This document shows positions 46,800-58,900 of a stretch of DNA of 64,000 bases, piece after piece. This DNA is from Calcarisporiella thermophila CBS 279.70 (lineage: Eukaryota; Calcarisporiellomycota). Under the pieces are notes generated by a model. The model did not search any database and was not told where the DNA came from. It saw only the letters and a program-made list of their open reading frames with translations. The translations under genes were made by a program, and so were the position numbers. Position 1 is the first letter of the stretch, and every line of letters starts with the position of its first letter. Location: positions 131,702 through 195,701 of the forward strand of contig NW_027192191.1 in assembly GCF_041956535.1 (NCBI RefSeq). Direction: 5' to 3'.

Positions 46800-48092
46800 C
46801 TATATCATGTCCTGTGGGAGAATTGGTATAGGAGGCATGGGTAGGTTGCCTTTTGTCTTATACCCTAGCGAGGCTAATACCCTCAGGGTCTTTGGTCCAA
46901 TCGGGCCGCCATAGGCCCGTACTGCCTCTTCATATGCAAGATTCTTCTCAGGGCGCCAGAGCATTAGCCATTCGCTTGTATTTGCATAGTGAGTGGAGCT
47001 TATATGCGACAAGGATGACCCAGCCTTTAGTGGGGCAAATGAGGTCTCCAGATAGACGGGATCGTCCATGGGTCCGCCAAATGGCAAGATGGCGAGAGCG
47101 TCTTTGGTCGTTGCAAACTTGAGTAGATCGCGGGAGGCCTGAAATTCAGGCGAAGTGCTAAGGGCGGTGGTCATCTCCTCAGGGGTAGTTCTATTTGAAA
47201 AGAGCGCCTTGGCTGCAGCTGCAATTGTCTGTGTGTAAGAACTCACCGGCTTTCTCTCAGGCATTTTTAGCATGTACTTCTCGAATACCCCCTCGAAATA
47301 TGTGGCCACTTCTCCCGACGAGGGTGCTGCTAAATGAGCCGATCCTCCTGGGATAAGGACTTTCCCGTTGGGAGGATATTCGAGGAATACTGAGAGGAAC
47401 CCAAGCCCGTGGAGCATTTCGTGCAGGACTGCATGGGTGAAATCGGTTTGGTTGGAATATTTTAACTTGGGGCCATCTTCGAGGAAATGCCAAGGCAACT
47501 CGGAGTTAAATTCCATCAAAATGTCATACTGATTAAACTGCGGTCGCGGTGAAATGTCCATTTGCTTAACGAGGGCCTGCGGATATACGCGCAACATATT
47601 GTCGTCATCTTGAAGCAGCAGCATACGTGCAGGAAGCGCTCCTCCTACATATCATGAGAGTTAAGCAAGGTAAATGAGATGCAAGTCGCAGAAATAGAAA
47701 ATCTACTTGCCCACACTTGGCATCATTCCAGATTTTTTGCATACATCTTGGTTTTTGTTCGCGTCTTTTGAGCAAAATGGAAGAAAGGTTGCACTTACAC
47801 GGATGGGCTCTTTTATCGACAGATGCTGGGCCAAGATCTCTGATGCTCGAGCGAGGTTATTTTTGGCTTTAATACAGAAGTCTGAGGATGCGATACATTG
47901 CAAGTCAACACTAAATGCACTTGAGCTGCCAACTGGCGATTGCTGTCGAAGGCTGAGATCATGCACAAGAGGACAATCGATGTGGTTGCGTTGGGTAAGG
48001 TCGAGAGGATTGTGGATGTCGATACAAAGGGGGATCTTGGCGAGACTAGCATCCACTAGGAAAAGGAGGAGTAGAGGAGAGAGAATCAGCAT
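46800..48092 (-). CDS. Secreted zinc metalloprotease-like protein, two exons
   Basis: Exons 47711-48092 and 46800-47644 (408 residues). Signal peptide MLILSPLLLLFLVDASLA. The first 130 residues have several Cys (including FCIKAKNN and LPFCSKD). The second exon has the zinc motif HEMLHGLGF, an HExxHxxG signature with two His ligands and the catalytic Glu, followed much later by LSHIS...ANTSEWLML, which probably gives the third ligand and a Met-turn. A block DDDNMLRVYPQALVKQ precedes the site. So it is a metzincin-like extracellular protease or a close inactive relative. Intron (47645-47710) starts GCAAGT: the GC-AG splice gives PSVGGALPARM in frame; a GTGTGG site seven bases upstream is a weaker alternative. 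Confidence 0.83.
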
Positions 48093-48577
48093 GGCTTAGG
48101 GGGAAAGAGCGGAAAGGGAGGGGTCGATCCCAGGATGAAGGAACGAAGTGGGAGGGGATAATACATGGTTAAGGTTGAGAACCATGTACGCATCGAACAA
48201 TAAAACAGCCGCAACGTTTGACAAGAACATCCGGAGCCTAAAACGGTCTGCAGCTCAGGGATCTGAGGGGGATCGGTGGGTGGGCGAGCGCTTTGAATAA
48301 GCCCTCAGCTGAGAATGAATGGCCGCAGCCTGGGCAATCCGGGCCTCGAATGGGCGTTTCATTGCAGCCGCTTGTATCCGTCGACGTCCTTAGCCTCGCA
48401 TTCAACCCAAGCTCCTTCGGCTGCAATTTAGTTGGCATTGATTTCCTAAAAAAATTCCGTCATTCTCACGCGGCTGCCCGTGACTTTCAATTAAAAGGCC
48501 TCGCTCCGGCTCCTCTCTGCCTTTTCGCTCGACGCCTCTTTGCCCTCGTTCTCCCTCTCCCCACCGCGGCCCTCTGG

Positions 48578-48826
48578 ATGCAGCCCTCCCAAATGCCTTC
48601 TCACCGCCTCTCTGTGACAAGCTTGATCCACGACACCCTATCCTACGCGTTCGCCCCCTCTCAGCCGCTGCCCGCAGCAACAGCCAGCTTTGACGCACGA
48701 TACTATAGCTTTCCGCCTTTTGAACGCTTTCAGCACCCGGCCGATGAAGACTACAATAAGAACGACAAACACGACGTGAGTCATGCAAATGGGCCCGAGT
48801 CGAAGCCAGAAAAACCCGACCCATAG
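48578..48826 (+). CDS. Possible small protein or first exon (82 aa), unknown
   Basis: The frame from the ATG at 48578 reads MQPSQMPSHRLSVTSLIHDT, a start resembling that of several fungal regulators (short basic-Ser LSVxSLxxD patch), then a Pro/Phe/Tyr-rich segment and KNDKHD. A GTGAGT donor at 48776 would fit an exon ending after KHD, but I could not find a downstream exon before UBE2S. Longer in-frame sequence upstream to 48293 is available but lacks features. Divergent from the metalloprotease gene. Confidence 0.35.
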   Translation: MQPSQMPSHRLSVTSLIHDTLSYAFAPSQPLPAATASFDARYYSFPPFERFQHPADEDYNKNDKHDVSHANGPESKPEKPDP

Positions 48827-49542
48827 TCCTGGACTAATTGCATGCTGAGCCGAATCATACCAAAATGTATATTTCTGTTGTGTTTCTCATATTCCGCTAT
48901 ATAATACTTAGTATGTATAACATTTATTTTTGTGATGTCGATGTTCGGATTTTGTTCCATTTCCTTTGTATATTTCATTCCACTCTGGTAGCCTATTTAT
49001 TATTGTGTTCGAATAAGAGGGTTGGTTCTCCAAAATAGAAGGCCCATTTATCCACGATGGATAGGGTGTTACGGTGAAAAAAAGAGGTGTTCTGTGCTAT
49101 CCTGTCCAATGCGTTGGCTTCGCTAGGACAATTGAACGAATGCTTTTTTGATCTTCAATGATTATCAAGCCGACTAAGAAGAAATAAGAAAGGAATCAGA
49201 AAAAACGATGCGAAAAAAGGAAACGAAGACCTTTTTGAGCATCTAACCGCCTCTCAAGTGAGGGTATTTAAATCACTTCCAAGAGGATTCTCCATCTTGG
49301 GTCAAAATATGATCTATATTCGTCAGGTATTAACAACACAGCCAAGGTTTCACCAAGAAATTTCTCGCGATAAAAAAATATTACGTGTCATATTTTACCA
49401 AGTTTTCCTCAATTTTACGCGTTTTGTTTCCAATTTTTATTTCATTTTACTTGTTTTCCTTCGAGCACCAAGAGCGTAAGCGCGTGGTTGCACGTTTTCC
49501 AATTACTCTCGGATAATTTCGCTTCATTCATCCTTCAATATT
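48827..49542. other. Intergenic region upstream of UBE2S
   Basis: About 715 AT-rich bases. The frame at 49258-49479 has no recognisable features. Nothing else seen. Confidence 0.4.
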
Positions 49543-50460
49543 ATGGTCAGTATAAAGGAATGCTAACTTATGATTCATAATTGAAGACTTATTGTGCCTC
49601 AATCTTTGATTTGATTTTTTCTCTATTAGGCCTCCATCGAAAATATATCTCCGGCAGTCATCAAGCGTATTTCCCGTGAGCTGCAAAAACTGCAGCAGCA
49701 GCCACCAGAAGGAATTAAGCTTATTGTCAATGAAGACAACATCACTGACGTCCAAGCGTGGATCATGGGGCCTGGTAAGAGATCCATCACATTCTGCCAC
49801 TGGATTATTAGCCTAAAATCAGTCTACTATTGTATATTCCAGAGGGCACTCCCTATGAAGGAGGAAATTTCAGAATAAAGATTGTCCTAGGCGCTGATTT
49901 CCCCAATGCCCCTCCGAAATGTAAGTTTCTCCTGGTGATGTCTTGAGCATTTTGTAACCTTTTTTAATTCGGTGTAGGCTATTTCATCACTAAATTGTTT
50001 CACCCAAACGTGTCGGCCACGGGCGAGGTTTGTGTGAACACGCTCAAAAAGGATTGGAAAAAAGAGCTTGGCATTGCACATATACTTTTGGTTGGTTCTC
50101 AGTTTGGCTCCCCCCCCCCTCTCGTTCAAGTAATCCAATTAACCCTCCTATTTTTGATGCTAGACGGTCAAATGCCTGCTCATCTACCCCAACCCTGAAT
50201 CTGCCTTAAACGAGGAGGCTGGACGTCTCTTGCTCGAACAATATGAAGACTACGCCAAACATGCCCGCTTAATGACAAGCATTCATGCTGCAGGGCAAAA
50301 GGTTGACTTCGGAGGGGCTGGGGCGAAGAAGGTGGAGGCGGAAGTGAATGGGGGTCTATGTGTGGTGGAGAAGGTGGTCGTAACCGAGGTGTCGAGTAAA
50401 CGGGTAGTGGATAAAAAGTCCAAGGTTACTGATAAGAAGAAAACTCTCAGGAGGCTATGA
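49543..50460 (+). CDS. UBE2S: UBE2S-type ubiquitin-conjugating enzyme (APC/C K11 elongating E2), five exons
   Basis: E2 enzyme that extends ubiquitin chains on substrates of the anaphase-promoting complex. Exons 49543-49545 (start codon only), 49630-49774, 49843-49920, 49978-50090, 50164-50460 (211 residues). UBC fold: [75 protein letters not shown], catalytic Cys in [12 protein letters not shown], then [20 protein letters not shown]. The C-terminal extension of about 50 residues is basic and ends exactly in LRRL, the motif by which human UBE2S docks to the APC/C. The match over the whole length is strong. Budding yeast has no UBE2S. Confidence 0.96.
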
Positions 50461-50880
50461 ACCTCGTCGAGAAATTCCCGGTTTCTTATTTCCCATAGAC
50501 TTTGTTACTCTTAATCATTGCTTTAATTTTGCTTTAATCACTTTCTCTGTATCTTTTTATCCTTTTAACGCCACCTCCTCTGATCCATATATTTACCCCA
50601 AGGTTTAACCTTTAGCCCTTTTCCCCTCTATTGTAATAATGATATCATCTCTCTTTCTACTCTCACCTAGAGGCAGACACGGGCGAGCCTTAAGAAAAAA
50701 ACAACACACATGATATTTATTTCCAAGAAACTATTAACAAAAGTGAAAAGCATATATTGTAAATATATCTATCAGGAGAGAAAGCCGAAAAAGCGCATAC
50801 AGTGTAAATGATAAAGTTATGAGAGAGCCGCAAGACCAGCTTTTCTTTTTATCGCCTAATAGCATTCGTGAATGATCAGG

Positions 50881-51447
50881 CTAAGGAGAATCAGATCGAA
50901 CTGCTTTCCGTGGAATGTCTTCATCCTCTTCATCCTCCAATCCTCCACCATTGTGAGCTCGAGCAGCACGAGCGCCTGGCTTGTTTGCTTCATTGCAAGC
51001 ATCGATCCATTCGCTGTAGACATCGATCGGCTCACTTAGATCTGCAGACATCGGAAAGGCTCGAATGTAAGCATGGGAAGGGGCAAGGAGGGGTGAGGAA
51101 TAGCCAACTTACAATTTATGTTACATTGGAAACTAACATCGCACACCTTGCATTTAAGGTGTCCAACCTTGGAGTCTTTGTCTCTGAAAGGAGAGCAACA
51201 AGTTAGATTACAATCTACCACGATCCGAGCCAGTCTTGGGGGAACTCACAGTCTGCACTCGATTGTCTTTTCATGATTGCAGAAGAGGCAGTCAAACACC
51301 GTGTCAAGGGTTAGCTTCCGGCGAACCATCGGCTTTCTTTTGGATTTGCGCTTACCCTATTGTCCAACAAAAGACGCCGACAGCAGCGACGGTCAGATCC
51401 TTTCAGCAAGAGATGGATGTCGTGGTTTCTAAAGCCCTACTTACCAT
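50881..51447 (-). CDS. ELF1: Transcription elongation factor ELF1 (ELOF1), four exons
   Basis: Small zinc-binding factor that travels with RNA polymerase II through chromatin. Exons 51445-51447 (start codon only), 51250-51356, 51113-51183, 50881-51041 (113 residues). Basic N-terminus GKRKSKRKPMVRRK, then LDTVFDCLFCNHEKTIECRL and VGHLKCKVCDVSFQCNIN with the four zinc-binding Cys (CxxC twice), then LSEPIDVYSEWIDACNE. The acidic tail (EDEEDEDIPRK) is typical of fungal forms. Convergent with UBE2S (3' ends about 420 bp apart). Confidence 0.96.
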
Positions 51448-52396
51448 GGTGGAATGATCGGTTTAATCAACGTGGGCAAGATCAATGCAGAGTCGAGTAT
51501 CCAATATAAATCAACGTCATCAAGGCGTGACAGCTTTTCATTATTCGATTTTAAGCTTCAATCGACCTCCATCCTCCTTATAGCATCGAAAGAGTCCCAT
51601 TACCGCAGCTACAGCTTTCTCCACTCTCCCTCTCCATTCCGCATCCTCATACATCAAAATAGAGTGCCAGCATATGTTTATATTGCAAAGCTATGCGTGC
51701 TACACGAAAAAAAAAAGACTGAGCAAACCACCAAATCATTACCAGCAAGTTCTTCTTTGCATGCGGGACGCTCAAAATAGGATAGATCGAGAACGCTCTC
51801 GTCTTTTTAGGGAGAGTGGACCATCCAACTCATACCGTCTTACCTGATACAACTGTTTTTCATCGTTCATCTTACGAGATTGTGCAAACTGTCAAGCATC
51901 TTCTCACCTGTTTCTTTTTTCTTTCTCCATACCTGCCTGAATGTGCATATAGACGGGAATAGGGTTCTCTAGCAGACATATTCATGATTTTTTATTGCTC
52001 TTTCTTATTATTACCTATTCCTCCTACCTTCAACTTTCTCTCCCCTCCCCCTTCTACTTTTCCTTCTTGCATTTCGATACGGGGGCATGGGTGTCGTTTG
52101 AAATACCTCCAGTGGTGTGAATGACTAGTATACCCTTAATACCATATCCATATTCATACGTACGACCCTCTCTCTACCTTGCTACCGATGAACGCTGCGA
52201 GTTTTGCATGGTACTCATCTCTAAGATTCTGTGGTTTTCATTGTAGTTAGGGGCATACAAACTAGAACTAGACCGACGTCTCCCCTACACTCCTTTACTT
52301 TTCCTTATTTTTCAAGAAATTTTTCCCTTACCCGACTTGACACCAACTCAACCCCCTCCCCTTAAACATTTTTGTTTTCCTTGTATTTCCAAAAGT
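51448..52396. other. Divergent promoter region between ELF1 and the START gene
   Basis: About 950 bases. Pyrimidine-rich stretches at 52010-52070 and 52300-52390 on the plus strand fit the leader of the START-domain gene. The frame at 51454-51780 shows no features. Confidence 0.4.
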
Positions 52397-55300
52397 ATGT
52401 CCACACCACACGACCTGATACAGCAGGGCGAAAAGGCCTTGGCCAGTGTAAAGCACCTCACTTATTCCAACCAAGGATGGCGACGAGTACGCACCAACCA
52501 AAGCGGTGTCGTGCTCGCTGTGAAGAATGCTCGGCGAGGCTATAGCGGGCGGGGAAGTGTGTACCGTGGGCAGATGATATTTGAGGATTTCACCCCACAG
52601 GCTGTATTCTATGTGATTTGTAATCGATATTTGTGGGATAGAAGGTAGGGAGAAGGGGGCGAGAGCCTGCTTTTGCAGCGGAGAGCGTAGGGTATCTAAT
52701 TCATGATGGATAGGTATGTTGATGGCGATCTCATTGAGAATTTAAACGAGACCACTTCGTTGACCCACGAGGTCATAAGGGAAGACTCGTCAAAGTAAGT
52801 TGGAGGAATATCCAAGTGGATTTTTTTTTACTGTAAATGTGATTTTTCTACCCCTCGATGTCCTTTTTTTCCTACATTAGATTGCGCGAGTATATTTTAA
52901 TCGAGAAAATGGAGTGTGCCCTCGATGGCTCCATTTTCTTCGCCGCCACTTCAGTCGACACTCCCTCTATCGGACACCCGCGATTCCAGAGTAGCGGGCG
53001 AGGAGGGATGGGGAAACATGTTCGACTTTTCGGATGGGTGCTGGAGCCATTCTCCGTGGACACGATGCTAGGGACCCGTGTCACTCATTACTCGCAACAC
53101 GACACTCTACCATTCATTCCCTCGTTTATCCGCCATAAAAAGTATGCAACTCAGTTAGCCCTCGTGGTGAGAGCGATCAACGAGTATTTGATTTCCCACG
53201 GAGACAAATTTCGGGCCTCGGTCCAGCGGACCAAAGAGCAAAGCCAAGAGGAGCAGAGGAGGAGGGCACTGGAGGAAGAGGAGAATTACGGAGAAAAGGT
53301 GGAGGGAGGAGTGCGAATTATAGTGCCCATTATGGAGGAGACGGAGAAGGTAGCGTCAGTGGAAACACCCACGAATGAAGAGATACAGCCCAAGGAAGAA
53401 GTGGCGGCTGGATCCCCTGAGGGCTCGCTGCAAAACGACTCATTGAAACAAAAATCATCCGTCTCGATCGTAGATCCCATTTCGTTTGTGCATTCTCCAA
53501 AGGCCCCTGTGCAGCCTCAGCCTTTTCCCGACCATTCCAAGGCGCTCGTGCGAGCTTTTGAGTTGCTCAAGTCAATGACCTCCAGCCTGGATGGGTGGAC
53601 ACCTCAAACAGGACGGTTTGAGCGGTTTGTTGGGGTTCAGTCTTACAGCTTGAAAGAGGAGGGGATGCCCCTGGTCATTCGAAGCGATGGCATAGTGCGT
53701 GGGGGGTGGTCGATCGAGCAGATCTGCGCCGTCATCGAGTCGTTTAGTGTGCGGAAGTTATGGGATGGGCAAGTCAGTATGCTTTCTTTATTTTTTAGTT
53801 GGAAACTATGCTTATCCTTTTAGTCCAATCCTACCGCTTTTAGTTTGAGAGTGGTGACATAATTGCCCATATCAATAACCGGGAACGGCTCTTTCATTGT
53901 CAATTGAGCGGGGTTTTTCCGCACGGCTGCTGCGATGTGGTGGGAGTGATGGCCTCGACGAGCAGACCCAGCACAAACAGCACCTACATCATCCAGACCA
54001 GCGTGCAGGACCCCCGTCTCCCGAGTGCTTCCGCCTCTTGCCCGCGGCTCAATGTTAACCTCTCTGGCTGGGTGCTGAGGCCGATCTTCAATCGTGTGAC
54101 CGGGCAAGCCGACGCCGTGCAAATCACCCACGTGGTTCAGATGGGATTTGGAGACATCACCCCTCCGGGCATGACGAAAACCCTGCTAAGGGGCGTGCCG
54201 AGTGCATTAGATAGCATGCGGCGCTTTATCAATAGTGTGGGGCCGCCGCCGTATGCACGACGTGTGATGGGGGAGATGGTTGCGGAGCTGTACGATTTGG
54301 ATACGCTTGAGTACGAGCTCTCGTTCCTTGTGCATCAAGGGCTGTCGCGGCGCACCGGCGTGAACAAGAAGCATTGCACGGAGATCCGGCTGTATCGGAA
54401 AATGTACCCCTCGGGCGTCAACATCATGGTAACCCCCGAGAAAGGAGTGCTGGCCGAGTCGGCTCCAGATTTGGGCGGGGTGCGGGTCATGATCACGGAT
54501 GAGCAATTGCACGGGCAGCGTGTGACGATCCGGGTCAGCCCCAATTCAAGCGAGGCCGTAGAGAAGATGCGGGTGAAACTGGAAATGCTCAATGCAGGAC
54601 TATTGAGGACCAGGGACAAGATGGTGTCGATGGGCTCGTGCAAAGATATTCGGGAGATGTCTCAGGAATCCCCGGACCGGGTGTCTTCTGCTTCAAGCGT
54701 GAATGAGCTCGAGGAGAACAAGAACAATCCGTTCTTGGAGCTGATCAATACTGGGACAAAGGGGTTGGATGAGAGGAGTGTGGCAGGAGACACGGAGGCG
54801 AAGCAGGAACTTGATTCCCCCGTGTCCACCGGGACGGCGCGGAAAACTCTTTGCGACCGCAGGAGGACGGCCCATACTCGAATCACGACCACAGGCCTCC
54901 GCGCCGCCTCATACAAGACGACAGATTCGTGCTCTTCCTCACTGCGGTCATCGCCCAAAGATTCCTTATCGAGTTCCAGTCATCACTATATACGCCCTCA
55001 AAGCCCTCCCTCGCCTCTGAGCGTCTCCATCCTTCTGACCCCCAAGTCCTCATTCGAGAGGCACCCCAGCACTGAGTCGCGACAGAAAAGCGGGAGAAGG
55101 GTGGAGAGGTCGGGACGGCGGGAGAAGGGGCTGACAACGCTTGAAACCTTCAGCTTGGAAGAGAAGAGCGAGCGAAGCCTTCGCAATAAGGACGCGACCG
55201 AGGCGAATAAAAAGAAGCAAGCCGGCGGCATGACAGCCAACCTGGTGCATCCTGAATATCCAAACCCCTCATTGATACTGCCTCCCTCACCGTGCCCTTC

Positions 55301-55616
55301 CTCCATGCACCAGGCAGAGTGTCAGGGTCGAGAGGGGCAGGAGAGCGGTTCTGACACCGGAAACTACCACAAGAGCGAGGAGAAGTATAAAACGTCGTCC
55401 GTCTCGCCTCCCAAGGGCTTTGTCAAGAGCACGGGCCCCGTCTACGAGCTATCGCCCAAGGGATTGCAGGCGGCCAGGAAAAATCGGCCCCAAGATGACA
55501 AGATGCTGATTCTAAGCGATGATCTCACCTTCAATGGGCAGCAGCTTATGCTAGTGCTCCTGGGAATGACCATTGCCTATTACGCAGGCAAGCTCTCCTG
55601 TCACCCCATCGCATAA
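52397..55616 (+). CDS. Double-START-domain, tail-anchored protein, four exons
   Basis: Predicted lipid-binding or lipid-transfer protein at an intracellular membrane. Exons 52397-52644, 52714-52794, 52881-53772, 53844-55616 (997 residues). Two START-like units: residues about 10-222 (MIFEDFTPQAVFYVICNRYL, YILIEKMECALDGSIFFAAT, FGWVLEPFSVDTMLGTRVTH) and about 325-540 (VIRSDGIVRGGWSIEQICAV, IIQTSVQDPRLP, LSGWVLRPIFNRVTGQADAV, QITHVVQMGFGDITP). An acidic, Glu-rich linker joins them. A beta-rich segment near 555-645 (TLEYELSFLVHQG ... RVTIRVSPNSSE) may be a third small domain. Then about 300 Ser/Lys-rich disordered residues and a single C-terminal hydrophobic helix (LMLVLLGMTIAYYAGKLS) with a short lumenal end, so a tail anchor. 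The START assignment rests on pattern, not on a search. Confidence 0.78.
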
Positions 55617-55966
55617 GCTTGAATGCTTTTTTTTTTCGCTTTGTAACTACAAGATGCTTATTATATAGTCCTGTTGAGAATTGTATATAATTATACAATA
55701 CTACGTTTTCTCATTTCTTTAAAAAAACATTTTACTTTTTACTATTCCCCAGAATAATATAATCATAATTGAGATAACGGTTCATTAATTTTTATTTGAA
55801 AAAAAAAAACAGCGTTTACACAGACAAAAAAAGCAATCAAGTTTATCAGAGAGAAAAGGGAAACGTATAAAAGTAATATAGCTTAATGAAAAAAAAGTGT
55901 CGCAAAAAAAAATACTTAATAAATAAAGGGGTCTACCAAAAATAGTAAGGATGATCACACGTCTCA

Positions 55967-58900
55967 TCAAATTAAACGTGACCTCTTTCTCTTGCTCTTT
56001 TTCTTCTTTCGACTCTTGTTCACCCCACCCGACGGCGCCTTAGCGGGGGGTGTTGAAGATGAAGCCGCCGGATCGTCGTCGTTACTCTTGTCTTCCTCCT
56101 CCTCCTCCTCCTCCACAGCCTCTCCCGTCTTCGCTGGCTCCTCCTTGGCCAACATTCCCGACTCCACGATGGCCTGCTGGGTGTCCGCAGTACCCGGCAC
56201 ATTTGAGGGCTCCGCGGTCGGTTGGATATGACCGGTCACTTCGGGCTGGAGGATCCGCTTGGGATCGTTCTCCACCAGCCCCTCGACAGGCGTGACGCTG
56301 CCCGAGCCTCCCGTGGACCCGGGGGCGCCCTCCTTCTCCAACTGCTTCTGCCACATTTCATAGTAGATGCCTTGAGGGCCCCGAGCCAGCAGTTCCTCGT
56401 GGGTTCCGCTCTCAACTACCTGGCCATCCCGAATACACAGGATCAAGTCGGAGTTGACAATCGTCGACAAACGGTGCGCAATCACGAGGGTGGTTCGACC
56501 GGCCGTCATTGTGGCGAAGGCCTGCTGAATATTCCTTTCGGTGGTGGTGTCCAGGGCGGAGGTTGCCTCGTCCAGCAGGATGATGGGTGGGTTCTTGAGA
56601 ATGGTGCGCGCAATGGCAACCCGCTGTTTCTCGCCGCCCGAGAGACGGAGGCCACGCTCGCCGACACGGGTCTCATAACCGTCGGGGAAGCTCAGGATCC
56701 TATCATGAATTTGGGCGGCCCTTGCAGCAGCGTAGACACTCTCCTCTGGGGCATCGATGTTGCCATAGTGGATGTTATAGAAAATGGTCTCGTTGAATAA
56801 AACCGTATCCTAAGGGAAAAGTGCCAGGGGTTAGTAAACGGACATGACTGCGTGGAAGGCGCAGAGAAGAAGCAGGAAAGAAAAAAGGGAAGCTCCGTCG
56901 TACCTGGGGGACAACTCCGATATTTCTCCTCAAGCTCGACTGCGTCACTTCCCTGATGTCTTGCCCGTCCACCAGAATTCTGCCCGAGTCCACGTCATAG
57001 AATCGGAAGAGAAGCCTTAGGATCGTTGATTTCCCGCCCCCTGACTCTCCCACCAGCGCGACCGTCTTGCCCTTGGGTATGGTGAACGAGATATTGCGTA
57101 GCGCCTGCTGCCGTTTATCATAAGAAAAGCAGACGTTCTCAAAGACAACGGTTCCCTCGGTCACATGGAGGGGAGGTGCGTTCGGGCGGTCTTGCACCGA
57201 TTGATGTTCTTCGAAGAGGTCGAGCATCTTTTCCATGTCGATAAAGTTGGCTTGGATCAAGCGGTAGTAGGTGCCAAAGAAATTAAGCTATTTCATGACA
57301 ATTCAAGAGAGGAATCAATAGAGCTGAAAATAAGGCGAGAGTGCACTGAGAACGTCCCTCCACAATAGTGTCCTAAACTTACCGGAGTGTAGAGCTGGTT
57401 GATGTATGTCAGAAACATCACAAAGTCGCCCACCGTAAGCTGACCCAGGGATACTCTCCACGCGCAGAGTAAACACCCGGCTAGCAACCCTCCACTGATC
57501 ACAAAGTTCTGTGCCAGGTTAAGGTAGTTTAAGCTGATCAGGGTCTTGTATTCGGAGCGCTGGAACTTGACGATGGAGTCGTCGTAGCGCTTCACCTCGA
57601 ACTGCTCCGCCGAGTAATACTTGACGGTCTCGAAGTTGAGCAAAGAGTCGACGGCCTTGGCCCTCGAATCATTGTCGCACTCAATCATCTCGCGCCTGAA
57701 TTTCGTCCGCCATTCCGTGATGCCCACCGTGACGCCGATGTAGAGGGTCATTGTCATGAACACAATGAACCCAAACACTGCGTCAAACCTGGAGGTGAGG
57801 TAGATGACCGCCAGGATAATATCGAGGATCACCGGGAAAATCTGGAAGTTAATCTGGGAAAGAAGAGAGACAATCGACTGCGTGCCGCGGTCCATGACGC
57901 GAAGGACCTCGCCCGTCTTACGGTTAACGTGGAAGCGAAGCGAAAGGTTGTGCAGGTGCTCAAACAACTTGACGGAGAGCTCCCTGGTGGTGTACTGGCT
58001 GATGGGGATCCACAGGTAGGACTGGATCGCCCGGAGAATCCCCGACTCCCCCTGCAAAAACCGCAGGAAAACATACAGCAGGATTGCGCCCCAAGAAAGA
58101 TGGGGCCGGTCGCCCGCCAGCTGGTCAATGACGATTTTCATTTGCCGTGGAACTAATATGTTCACTCCTCGGCCAATGGCAAGTAGAATGTAACACGCTA
58201 TCACCACAAACTGCAGGCCAACATTCTTCTTTGGCCAGATGAAAGGCATCAGCTTCTTCATCTTGCGGTAAAAGTCTACGAGACCACTGGGTTGCGAGGA
58301 AGGCAAATTGCTTATGCCGTTAGCTGTCGAAGTCGTTCCACTTTGTGCACGATTGAAAGTTCCATAGGAAGAGGCTTCATTAGCCCCGCGGCTTTCGACG
58401 ATGGGAGAGGCTGCGGACTCGAGATCGCCGCCGGTAGCAAACCAACCAAAGTAATGCATTGCGGAAAATGCAAACACCAGAAAAACTAATAAGTAGCGCA
58501 CAGAAAATACACTCATAAAGGCAATGTCCCAACGCGAAATGGCTATGGAAGACAAAAATATAATAGGTCAGCCACATCCCTCTTTCATTGGCAGCCATGC
58601 TCCTCGACGTCCTACCTATCTCCGGCCGAACAAATTCCGCGATCCACTGACTACCCACGAAACTTTCGAATATAATGGCCAACCACCAAAACACATGGTT
58701 AATCAGGGAGGGCTCACCGACCATGCGACGCTCCAGAACATAAAATTCGGCAAAATTGAAGGCCCATGCCAGCCACGATGCCGCTATGTAAACCACATAG
58801 TAGGTTGGGGTCCATTTCTTTGTTATCAGCGCACGGATACACACAATGGCTGCATCTGCCAAGAATGTGATAATGATAGCCAAGTTCATGATAATAATGC

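Noticed and set aside
48402-48824. 140-codon minus-strand frame near the metalloprotease start
   Set aside because: Arg/Gly/Ser-rich chance frame in the divergent promoter; no motif.
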